A DNA stretch of 64,000 bases from Aristolochia californica (Eukaryota > Streptophyta > Magnoliopsida > Piperales > Aristolochiaceae). Location of the stretch: the NCBI GenBank assembly GCA_029961685.1, contig JARWKL010000005.1, positions 13,234,164 to 13,298,163 of the forward strand. Reading direction: 5' to 3'. This document shows, piece after piece, positions 1 through 10,749 of this stretch (its first letter is position 1; each line of letters begins with the position of its first letter). The position numbers and the translations under genes were made by a program. Below the pieces are notes generated by a model that was not told the origin of the DNA, did not search any database, and saw only the letters and a program-made list of their open reading frames with translations.

Positions 1-1994
1 CAATCATCTATGATTGATTATGTCAGCTTTTTGCAAATGGGCAAAATAATGGCATGTTTGACTCGGGTAAATATCCCACCGCAAGTTCACTTGAGAATTT
101 AATGAGCGTTTGTTATTCTCTTTAGAAGCTTTGCATCCATAGGTCATTTACATCTTTAACATGTTTCAAACATACATATCCATTTTTAAAACATGTGTGG
201 ATGAAAACACTTTTTTGAAACATTCCAAGTTATTAGGGTTAAACTAGTGGAATTTCAAAAAATTAGATAACAAAACTTTTGTGTTCATTTGTGTTGGGCA
301 AATAAATTTTCTTTATTTATATTTGTTATTGTTTTAAATTTTTTCCATACATCAACTATAAAATTTTCATTTTGTTGTAATCTTTTAGCCTTGTTTATTT
401 TCGGGACGAAGGGAGAGCGAAAAGTCAAAGTTTTGATTTAATAAAAAAGTGTACATCTAAAATGGAAAAGCACAATGCACAATTTTAAGGAGAGATAATT
501 CCAAAGAGTGTCTATAATTTTTAGGGATTGTAAGCTCTTTTTAGTTTTTATATCTCAGGTTTTGCAATCATCGGGAAAAATTGCTGGCAGAGGATTTTTA
601 ACTGAGTGTTGAATTGCAATCCATAAGTCATTTCATACAAAAATATAGCCCGTTATGCATGATAAATCACTTTTCAATCATCTATGATTGTTAGATAAAT
701 TTTTTGAAAATGGGCAAAATAATGACTTGTTAGACTCGGGTAAATATCCCACCGCACGTTCACTTGAGAATTTAATGAGTATTTGTTATTCTCTTTAAAA
801 GCTTTGGATCCATAGGTCATTTGAATCTTTAACATGTTTCAAGCATGCATACCATTTTTAAAACATGTGTAAAAAAAATCTCCTTCATGTAAAATTCCAA
901 GCTTAATAGGGTTGGACTAATGGAATTTCCCAAACTTGGATAACAAAACTTTTGTGTTCATTTGTGGTGTGTGAATAGATATTTTTTATTTACATTAGTT
1001 ATTATTTTAAATATTTTCCACACATCAACTATAAAATTTTTATTTTGTTGTGATCTTTTTTGCCTTTTTTGTTAACGGGATGAAGAGGGAGCGAAAACTC
1101 AAAGTTCTGATTTAAGAAAAAAGTGTACATCTAAAATGGAAATGCACAATGCACAAATGTAGAGAGAGATATTTCCAAGAGTGTCTCTATGTTTTAGGGA
1201 TCGTATGCACTTTTTTCGTTTTTATATCTAAGGTTTTTGCAGTCGTCAGGAAACGGGGGAGGCGGGCGATTTTTAACTGTGTATTGACTTCAAATCCATA
1301 AGTCATTTCTTACAAAAATACAGCCCGTTAGGCATGATAAATCACTTTACATTCATCTATGATTATTAGCTCAACTTTTTGAATATGGGCAAAATAATGG
1401 CTTGTTTGACTCCGGCAAATATCCCTTCGTACATTCACTTGAGAATTTAATGAGCGTTTGTTATTCTCTTTAAAAGCTTTGGATCCATAGGTCATTTGAA
1501 TCTTTAACATGTTTCTAGCATGCATATCCATTTTTAAAACATGTGGAGAAAAAGTCTCCTTCATGTAAAATTCCAACATATTAGTTTTGGACTAATCGAA
1601 TTTCCAAAACTTGGATAACAAAACTTTTGTGTTCATTTGTGGTGTGTGAATAAATTTTTTTCATTTTCTTTTTTTATTTTTTTAAACTTTTTCCGTACAA
1701 CAACTATGGAATTTTAATTTTGTTGTGATCTATTTGCCGTTTTTGCTTACGGGATGAAGGGAGAGCGAAAAACTCGAAGTTTTGATTTAAGAAAAATGTG
1801 TACAGCTAAAACGGAAATGCACAATGCACATATGTAGAGAGAGATAATTCCAAAGAGTGTTTGTAATTTTTAGGGATTGTAAGCACCTTTTCGTGTTTAT
1901 ATCTTAGGTTTTGCTATCGTCGGGAAAAATTTGTTGCGGAGGATTTTTAACTGAGTATTGAATTGCAATCCATAAGTCATTTCTTAAAAAAATA
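1..1994 (+). repeat. HOR unit B-C-A (left end clipped)
   Basis: B runs from base 1, C starts at 646 and A at 1321. The window opens inside the central dyad, so about the first 29 bases of this B monomer lie outside. All three monomers show their full diagnostic sets. The A monomer has CAGCCCGTTAGGCATGA at its start, two changes from the usual box. Confidence 0.92.
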
Positions 1995-2242
1995 TAGCCC
2001 GTTATGCATGATAAATCACATTACAATCATCTATGATTAATTATGTCAGCTTTTTGCAAATGGGCAAAATAATGGCATGTTTGACTCGGGTAAATATCCC
2101 ACCGCAAGTTCACCTTAAAATTTAATGTGCGTTTGTTATTCTCTTTAAAACCTTTGCATCCATAGCTCCTTTGCGTCTTTAACATGTTTCAAACATGCAT
2201 ATCCATTTTTAAAACATGTGTGGACGAAATCTCTTTCTTGCA

Positions 2243-2278
2243 AAATTCCAAGCTATTAGGGTTAAACTAGTGGAATTT
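2243..2278. repeat. Conserved inverted repeat, 8-bp stem (example)
   Basis: AAATTCCA (2243-2250) and TGGAATTT (2271-2278) are perfect reverse complements around a 20-base loop. The same arms are present in most A, B, C and many D monomers, while the loop differs (AGCTATTAGGGTTAAACTAG in B, AGATATTAGTTTTGGACTAG in A). Conserved arms with a variable loop suggest the pairing, or a bound protein, matters; AT-rich chance remains possible. Confidence 0.8.
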
Positions 2279-2634
2279 CCAAAAATTGGATAACAAAACT
2301 ATTGTGTTCATTTGTGTTGGGTGAATAAATTTTATTTATTAATATTTGTTATTGTTTTAAATTTTTTCCATACATCAACTACAAAATTTTCATATTGTTG
2401 TAAGCTTTTTACCTTGTTTGTTTTCGGGATGAAGGGAGAGGGAAAAGTCAAAGTTTTGATTTAAGAAAAAAGTGTACATCTAAAATAGAAAAGAATAATG
2501 CACAATTGTAGGGAGAGATAATTCCAAAGAGTGTCTCTTATTTTAGGGATTTTAAGCTCTTTTTAGTTTTTATATCTCAGGTTTTGCAATCGTCGGGAGG
2601 GCAGAGGATTTTGAACTGAGTGTTGAATTGCAAT

Positions 2635-2836
2635 CCATAAGTCATTTCATACAAAAATATAGCCCGTTACGCATGATAAATCACTTTACAATTATCTATG
2701 ATTGTTAGATCAAATTTTTGAAAATGGGCAAAATAATGACTTGTTAGACTCGGGTAAATATCCCACCGTACGTTCACTTGAGAATTTAAAGAGCGTTTGT
2801 TATTCTCTTTAAAAGCTTTGGATCCATAGGTCATTT
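2635..2836 (+). repeat. Internal 13-bp direct repeat within the monomer (example)
   Basis: CCATAAGTCATTT (2635-2647) and CCATAGGTCATTT (2824-2836) lie 189 bp apart, one before and one after the landmark, and recur in nearly all monomers of both families. The flanks also resemble each other in B (TTGCAATCC and TTGCATCC). This may be a trace of a shorter ancestral unit. Confidence 0.75.
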
Positions 2837-3261
2837 GAATCTTTAAAATGTTTCAAGCATGCATATCCATTTTTAAAACATGTGTAGAAAAAATCTCCTT
2901 CATGTAAAATTCCAAGCTTAATAGGGTTGGACTAATGGAATTTCCCAAACTTGGATAACAAAACTTTTGTGTTCATTTTTGGTGTGTGAATAGATATTTT
3001 TTATTTACATTAGTTATTATTTTAATTATTTTACACACATCAACTATAAAAAGTTTATTTTGTTGTGATCTTTTTTGCCTTTTTTGTTTACGGGATGAAG
3101 GGGGAGCGAAAACTCAAAGTTCTGATTTAAGAAAAAAGTGTAGATCTAAAATGGAAATGCACAATGCAGAAATGTAGAGAGTGATATTTCCAAAGAGTGT
3201 CTGTATGTTTTAGGGATCGTATGCACTTTTTCATTTTTACATCTAAGGTTTTGCAAGCGTT

Positions 3262-3280
3262 GGGAAACGGGGGGGGCGGG
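3262..3280 (+). other. Potential G-quadruplex
   Basis: GGGAAACGGGGGGGGCGGG can supply four runs of three G with loops of 4, 1 and 2 bases. It arises because this C monomer has an eight-G run where most C copies have five G followed by AGG. Confidence 0.6.
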
Positions 3281-4009
3281 CGATTTTTAACTGATTGCTG
3301 ACTTCAAATCCATAAGTCATTTCATACAAAAAAAATAGCCCGTTACGCATGACAAATTACTTTACAATCACCTATGATTGTTAGCTCAACTTTTTGAATA
3401 TGGGCAAAATAATGGCTTGTTTGACTCGGGCAAATATCCCACCACACTTTCACTTGAGAATTTAATGAGCGTTTGTTATTCTCTTTAAAAGCTTTGGATC
3501 CATAGGTCTTTCGAATCTTTAACATGTTTCTGGCATGCATATCCATTTTTAAAACATGTGTAGAAAAAATCTCCTTCATGTAAAATTCCAAGATATTATT
3601 TTTGTACTAGTGGAATTTCCCAAACTTGGATAACAAAACTTTTGTGTTCATTTGTGGTGTGTGAATAAATTTTCTTCATTTACTTTCTTTATTGTTCTAA
3701 ACTTTTTTCGTACATCAACTATGAAATTTTCATTTTGTTGTGATCTATTTGCCTTTTTATTTTACGGGATGAAGGGAGAGCGAAAATCTCGAAGTTTTGA
3801 TTTAAGAAAAATGTGTACATCTAAAACGGAAATGCACAATGCACATATGTAGAGAGAGATAATTCCAAAGAGTGTCTGTAATTTTTAGGGATTGTAAGCA
3901 CATTTTTGTTTTGATATCTCAGGTTTTGCAATCGTCGTGAAAAATGGGTTGCGGAGGATTTTTAACTGAGTGTTGAATTGCAGTCAATAAGTTATTTCAT
4001 ACAAAAATA

Positions 4010-4678
4010 TAGCCCGTTACGCATGATAAATCACATTACAATCATCTATAATTAATTATGTCAGCTTTTTGCAAATGGGCAAAAGCATGTTTGACTCCGG
4101 TAAATATCCCACCGCAAGTTCAGTTGAGAATTTAATGAGCGTTTGCTATTCTCTGTAAAAGCTTTAAATCCATAGCTCATTTAAATCTTTAACATGTTTC
4201 AAAAATGCATATCCATTTTTAAAACCTGTGTGGATGAAATCTCTTTCTTGCAAAATTCCTACCTATTATGGTAAAACAAGTGGAATTTCCCAAAATTGGA
4301 TAACAAAACTTTTGTGTTCATTTGTGTTGGGTGAATAAATTTTCTTTATTTATATTTGTCATTGTTTTAAATTTTTTCCATACATCAACTATAAAATTTT
4401 CATTTTGTTGTAAGCTTTTTGCCTTGTTTGTTTTCGGGATGAAGGGAGAGCGAAAATTCAAAGTTTTGATTTAAGAAAAAAGTGTACATCTAAAATGGAA
4501 AAGCACAATGCACAATTGTGGGGAGAGATAATTCCAAAGAGTGTCTATAATTTTTAGGGATTGTAAGCTCTTTTTAGTTTTTCTATCTCAGGTTTTGCAA
4601 TCGTCGGGAAAAATTGGTGGCAGAGGATTTTTAACTGAGTGTTGAATTGCAATCCATAAGTCATTTCATACGAACATA
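4010..4678 (+). repeat. Supernumerary B monomer
   Basis: This monomer has B diagnostics throughout and is followed by another B (4679) where a C is expected, so the trimer order is broken by one inserted unit. It is 669 bp; part of that shortening is in GGGCAAAAGCATGTTTG near 4078-4094, where the usual AATAATGG segment is shortened. Confidence 0.9.
4503..4516 (+). repeat. 7-bp tandem duplication inside the monomer (example)
   Basis: GCACAATGCACAAT is a perfect doublet of GCACAAT. It is retained in most B monomers and as GCACAATGCACAA or GCACAATGCACAT in C, D and A. In B it runs into the 8-bp palindrome ACAATTGT. Confidence 0.75.
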
Positions 4679-6701
4679 TAGCCCGTTACGCATGGTAAAT
4701 CACAATACAATCATCTATCATTAATTATGTCACCTTTTTGAAAATGGGCAAAATAATGGCATGTTTGACTCGGGTAAATATCCCACCGCAAACTTACTTG
4801 AGAATTTACTGAGCGTTTTTTATTCTGTTTAAAAGCTTTGGATACATAGGTCATTTGCATCTTTAACATGTTTCAAATATGCATATCCATTTTTAAAACA
4901 TGTGTGGATGAAATCTCTTTCTTGCAAAATTACAAGCTATTAGGGTTAAACTTGTGGAATTTCCCAAAATAGGATAACAAAACTTATTTGTTCATTTGTG
5001 TTGGGTGAATAAATTTTCTTTATTTATATTTGTTATTGTTTTAAATTTTTTCCATACATCAACTATAAAATTTTCATTTTGTTGTAAGTTTTTTGCCTTG
5101 TTTGTCTTTGGGATGAAGGGAGAGCGAAAAGTCAACGTTTTCATTTAAGAAAAAAATGTACATCTAAAATGGAAAAGCACAATGCACAATTGTAGGGAGA
5201 GATAATTCCAAAGAGTGTCTATAATTTTTAGGTATTGTAAGCTCTTTTTAGTTTTTATTTCTCAGGTTTTTCAATCGTGGGGAAAAATTGGTGGCAGAGG
5301 ATTTTTAACTGAGTTTTGAATTGCATTCCATAAGTCATTTCAGACAAAAATATAGCCCATTACGTATGATAAATCACTTTACAATCATCTATGATTGTTA
5401 GATCAAATTTTTGAAAATGGGCAAAATAATGACTTGTTAGCCTCGGGTAAATATCCCACCGCACGTTCACTTGAAAATTTAATGAGCGTTTGTTATTCTC
5501 TTTAAAAGCTTTGGATCCATAGGTCATTTGAATCTTTAACATGTTTCAAGCATGCATATCCATTTTTAAAACATGTGTAGAAAAAATCTCCTTCATGTAA
5601 AATTCCAAGCTTAATAGGGTTGGACTAATGGAATTTCCAAAACTTGGATAACTAAACTTTTGTGTTCATTTGTGGTGTGTGAATAGATATTTTTTATTTA
5701 CATTAGTTATTATTTTAAATATTTTCCACAAATCAACTATAAAATAAATTTTTTTTTGTGATCTTTTTTGTCTTTTTTGTTGATGGGATGAATGGGGAGC
5801 GAAAACTCAAAGTTTTTATTTAAAAAAAAAGTGTACATCTAAAATGGAAATGCACAATACACAAATGTGGAGAGAGATATTTCAAAAGAGTGTATGTAGG
5901 TTTTAGGGATCGTATGCACTTTTTCGTTTTTATATCTAAGGTTTTGCAATCATCGGGAAGCGGGGGAGGCGAGCGATTTTTAACTGAGTGTTGACTTCAA
6001 ATCTATAAGTCATTTCTTACAAAAAAAATAGCCCGTTACGCATAACAAATCATTTTACAATCATCTGTGCTTGTTAGTTCAACTTTTTTAATATGGGCAA
6101 AATAATGGCGTGTTTGACTCGGGCAAATATCCCACCGCACGTTCACTTGAGAATTTAATGAGCGTTTGTTATTCTCTTTAAAAGCTTTGGATCCATAGGT
6201 CATTTGAATCTTTAACATGTTTTTGGCATGCATATCCATTTTTAAAACATGTGTAGAAAACATCTCCTTCATGTAAAATTCCAAGATATTAGTTTTGGAC
6301 TAGTGGAATTTCCCAAACTAGGAAACAAAACTTTTGTGTTCATTTGTGGTGTGTGATTAAATTTTATTCATTTAATTTTTTTATTGTTTTTTACTTTTTC
6401 CGTACATCAACTATGAAATTTTCATTTTGTTGTGATCTATTTTCCTTTTTTGTTTACGGGATGAAGGGAGAGCGAAAAACTCAAAGTTTTTATTTAAGAA
6501 AAATGTGTACATCTAAAATGGAAATGCACAATGCACATATGTAGAGAGAGATAATTCCAAAGAGTGTCTATAATTTTTAGGGATTGTAAGCACCTTTTCA
6601 TTTTTATATCTCAGGTTTTGCAAACGTCGACAAGAATGGGTTGCGGAGGATTTTTAACTGAGTGCTGAATTGCAATCCATAAATCATTTCATACAAAAAT
6701 A
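4679..6701 (+). repeat. HOR unit B-C-A
   Basis: B starts at 4679, C at 5353 and A at 6029, in regular order with lengths 674, 676 and 673 bp. The B head reads ATTAATTATGTCACCTTTTTG with GAAAATGGGC, the latter a C-like detail and possibly a short conversion patch. Confidence 0.93.
5381..5398. repeat. Conserved 18-bp dyad near the monomer start (example)
   Basis: ACAATCATCTATGATTGT has two perfect 8-bp arms around CT. It lies about 30 bp after the landmark in most A and C monomers. B keeps 6-bp arms (AATCAT/ATGATT) and many D copies keep 5-bp arms. The form suits a site for a dimeric DNA-binding protein, but no binder is known from the sequence. Confidence 0.85.
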
Positions 6702-8725
6702 TAACCCGTTACGCATGACAAATCACATTACAATCATCTACGATTAATTATGTCAGCTTTTTGCAAATGGGCAAAATAATGGCATGTTTGACTCGGGTAA
6801 ATATCGCACCGCAAGTTCACTTGAGAATTTAATGAACGTTTGTTATTCTCTTTGAAAGCTTTGCATCCATAGCTCATTTGCATCTTTAACATGTTTCAAA
6901 CATGCATATCCATTTTTAAAACATGTGTGGGTGAAATCTCTTTCTTGCAAAATTCCAAGCTATTAGGATTAACCTAGAGGAATTTCCCAAAATTGGATAA
7001 CAAAACTTTTGTGTTCATTTGTGTTGGGTGAATAAATTTTCTTTATTTATATTTGTTATTGTTTTTAATTTTTTCCATACATCAACTATAAAATTTTTAT
7101 TTTGTTGTAAGCTTTTTGCCTTGTTTGTTTTCGGGATGAAGAGAGAGCGTAAAGTCAAAGTTTTGATTTAAGAAAAGAAAGTACATCTAAAATGGAAAAT
7201 CACCATGCATAATTATAGGGAAAGATAATTCCAAAGTGTGTCTGTAATTTTTAGGGTTTGTAAGCTCTTTTTGGTTTTTATATCTCAGGTTTTGCAATCG
7301 ACGGAAAAAATTGGTGGCAGAGGATTTTTAACTGAGTGTTGAATTGCAATCCATAAGTCAAATCACACAAAAATATAGCCCGTTACGCATGATAAATGAC
7401 TTTACAATCATCTATGATTGTTAGATCAAATTTTTGAAAATGGGCAAAATAATGACTTGTTAGACTTGGGTAAATATCCCACCGCACGTTCACTTGAGAA
7501 TTTAATGAGCGTTTGTTATTCTCTTTAAAAGCTTTGGATCCATAGGTCATTTGAATCTTTAACATGTTTCGTGTATGCATATCCATTTTTAAAACATGTG
7601 TAGAAAAAATCTCCTTCATGTAAAATTCCAAGCTTAATAGGGTTGGACTAATGGAATTTCCCAAACTTGGATAACAAAACTTTTGTGTTCATTTGTGGTG
7701 TGTGAATAGATATTTTTTATATACATTATATATTATTTTAAATATTTTCCACACATCAACTATAAAATTTTTATTTTGTTGTGATCTTTTTTGCCTTTTT
7801 TGATTACGGGATGAAGGGGGAGCGAAAAGTCAAAGTTTTGATTTAAGAAAAAAGTGTACATCTAAAATGGAAAAGCACATTGCACAATTGTAGGGAGAGA
7901 TAATTCCAAAGAGTATCTGTAATTTTTAAGGATTGTAACCTCTTTTTAATTTTTATATCTCAGGTTTTGCAATTGTCGGGAAAAATTTGTGGCAGAGGAT
8001 TTTTAACTGAGTGTTGAATTGCAATCCATAAGTCATCTCATACAAAAATATAGCCCGTTACGCATGATAAATCACTTTACAATCATCTATGATTGTTAGA
8101 TCAAATTTTTGAAAATGGGCAAAATATTGACCTGTTAGACTCGGATAAATATCCCAGTGCACGTTCACTTGAGAATTTAATGAGCGTTTGTTATTCTCTT
8201 TAAAATCTTTGGATCCATTGGTCATTTCAATCTTTAACATTTTTCTGGCATGCATATCCATTTTTAAAACGTGTGTAGAAAAAATCTGCTTCATGTAAAA
8301 TTCCAAGATATTAGTTTTGGACTAGTGGAATTTGCCAAACTTGAATAAAAAAAACTTTTGTGTTCATTCGTGGTGTGTGAATAAATTTTCTTCATTTACT
8401 TTTTTTATTGTTTGAAACTTTTTCCGTACATCAACTATGAAATTTTAATTTTGTTGAGATCTATTTGCCTTTTTTGTTTACGGGATGAAGGGAGAGCGAA
8501 AAACTCAAAGTTTTGATTTAAAAAAAATGTGTACATCTAAAAAGAAAATGCACAATGCACATATGTAGAGAGAGATAATTCCAAAGAGTGTCTGTAATTT
8601 TTAGGGATTGTAAGCACCTTTTCGTTTTTTTATCTCAGGTTTTGCAATCGTCGGGAAAAATGGGTTGCGGAGGATTTTTAACTGAGTGTTGAATTGCAAT
8701 CCATAAGTCATTTCATACAAAAATA
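6702..8725 (+). repeat. HOR unit with two hybrid monomers (B, C/B, C/A)
   Basis: B starts at 6702. The monomer at 7376 begins as C (GTTAGATCAAATTTTTG, GAATAGATATTTTTTA) but from about 7828 reads as B (GCGAAAAGTCAAAGTTTTG, GTAGGGAGAG, GTGGCAGAGG). The monomer at 8051 begins as C and changes to A between about 8150 and 8245 (TTTCTGGCATGC, GATATTAGTTTTGG). Lengths stay at 674-675 bp, so both switches are in register. Confidence 0.88.
6890..6904. repeat. CATG cluster with perfect short palindrome (example)
   Basis: CATGTTTCAAACATG has perfect 7-bp arms around one base in B monomers. C and D have one mismatch (CATGTTTCAAGCATG) and A keeps only the outer CATG pair (CATGTTTCTGGCATG). A third CATG follows about 20 bp on, in AAAACATGTGT. 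CATGCAT within the cluster matches the RY motif bound by plant B3 proteins, but a 7-mer match alone proves nothing. Confidence 0.75.
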
Positions 8726-10749
8726 TAGCTCGTTACGCACGATAAATCACTTTACAATCATCTACGATTAATTATGTCAGCTTTTTGCAAATGGACAAAA
8801 TAATGGCATGTTTGACTCGGGTAAATATCCCACCGCAAGTTCACTTGAGAATTTAATGAGCGTTTGTTATTCTCTTTAAAAGCTTTGCAGCCATAGCTCA
8901 TTTGCATCTTTAACTTGTTTCAAACATGCATATCCATTTTTAAAACATGTGTGGATGAAATCTCTTTCTTGCAAAATTCCAAGCTATACGGGTTAAACTA
9001 GTGGAATTTCCCAAAATTGGATATCAAAACTTTTGTGTTCATTTGTGTTGGGTGAATAAATTTTCTTTATTTATATTTTTTATTGTTTTAAATTTTTTCC
9101 ATACATCAACTATAAAATTTTCATTTTGTTGTAAGCTTTTTGCCGTATTTGTTTTCGGGATGAAGGGAGAGCGAAAAGTCAAAGTTTTGATTTAAGAAAA
9201 GAGAGTACATCTAAAATGGAAAAGCACAATGCACAATTTTAGGGAGAGATAATTCCAAAGAGTGTCAGTAATTTTTAGGGATTGTAAGCTCTTTTTGGTT
9301 TTTATATCTCAGGTTTTCCAATCGTCGGGAAAAATTGGTGGCAGAGGATTTTTAACTGAGTGTTGAATTGCAATCCATAGGTCATTTCACACAAAAATAT
9401 AGCCCGTTACGCATGATAAATCACTTTAAAATCATCTATGATTATAAGATCAAATTTTTGAAAATGGGCAAAATAATGACTTGTTAGACTCGGGTAAATA
9501 TCCCACCGCACGTTCACTTGAGAATTTAATGAGCGTTTGTTATTCTCTTTAAAAGCTTTGGATGCATAGGTCATTTGAATCTTTAACATGTTTCAAGCAT
9601 GAATATCCATTTTTAAAACATGTGTAGAAAAAATCTCCTTCATGTAAAATTCCAAGCTTAATAGGGTTGGTCTAATGGAATTTCCCAAACTTGGGTAACA
9701 AAACTTTTGTGTTCATTTGTGCTGTGTGAATAGATATTTTTTATTTACATAAGTTATTATTTTAAATATTTTCCACACATCATCTATAAAATTTTTATTT
9801 TGTTGTGATCTTTTTTGCCTTTTTTGTTTACGCAATGAAGGGGGAGCGAAAACTCAAAGTTCTGATTTAAGAAAAACGTGTACATCTAAAATGGAAATTC
9901 ACAATGCACAAATGTAGAGAGAGATATTTCCAAAGAGTGTCTGTATGTTTTAGTGATCGTTTGCACTTTTTTCGTTTTTATATCTAAGGTTTATCAATCG
10001 TCAGGAAATGGGGGAGGCGGGCGATTTTTAACTGAGTGTTGACTTCAAATCCATAAGTCATTTCTTACAAAAATATAGCCCATTAAGCATGACAAATAAC
10101 TTTACAATCATCTATGATTGTTAGCTCAATGTTTTGAATAAGGGCAAAATAATGGCTTGTTTGACTCGGGCAAATATCTCACCGCATGTTCACTTGAGAA
10201 TTTAATGAGCGTTTGTTATTCTCTTTAAAAGCTTCGGATCCATAGGTCATTTGAATCCTTAACAGGTTTCTTGCATGCATATCCATTTTTAAAACGTGTG
10301 TAGAAAAAATCTCCTTCATGTAAAATTCGAAGATATTAGTTTTGGACTAGTGGAATTTCCCAAACTTGGATAACAAAACTTTTGTGTTCGTTTGAGGTGT
10401 GTGAATAAATTTTCTTCATTTAATTTTTTTATTGTTTTAAGCTTTTTCCGTACATCAACTATGAAATTTTCATTTTGCTGTGATCTATTTGCCTTTTTCG
10501 TTTACAGGATGAAGGGAGAGCGAAAAACTCGAAGTATTGATTTAAGAAAAATGTGTACATCTAAAATGGAAATTCACAATGCACAAATGTAGAGAGAGAT
10601 AATTCCAAAGAGTATCTGTAATTTTCAGGGATTGTAAGCACCTTTTCATTTTTATATCTCAGGTTTTGCAATCATCGGGAAAAATGGGTTGCAGAGGATT
10701 TTTAACTGAGTGTTGAATTACAATCCATAAGTCATTTCATACAAAAATA
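8726..10749 (+). repeat. HOR unit B-C-A
   Basis: B starts at 8726, C at 9400 and A at 10076, all full length (674, 676, 674 bp) and with typical diagnostics. This is one of the cleanest units and serves as a reference for the trimer. Confidence 0.94.

Larger units (their letters stand above)
1995..4009 (+). repeat. HOR unit B-C-A
   Basis: B starts at 1995, C at 2660 and A at 3336. The B copy is 665 bp because its G-rich box is shortened to CGTCGGGAGGGCAGAGG, losing the AAAATTGGTG part. The C copy ends in an unusually long run of eight G (3269-3276), described separately as a possible G-quadruplex. Confidence 0.93.

Noticed and set aside
349..370. TATA box (ACTATAAAATTTT) and AATAAA signals as promoter or polyadenylation sites
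   Set aside because: Such strings occur in every monomer as part of an AT-rich consensus, with no gene attached. Transcription of the satellite is possible but not shown by these motifs.
2256..2266. TTAGGGTTAAA as telomeric repeat
   Set aside because: Only one telomere-like unit occurs per B monomer, inside the loop of the inverted repeat, never in tandem. It becomes TTAGTTTTGG in A.
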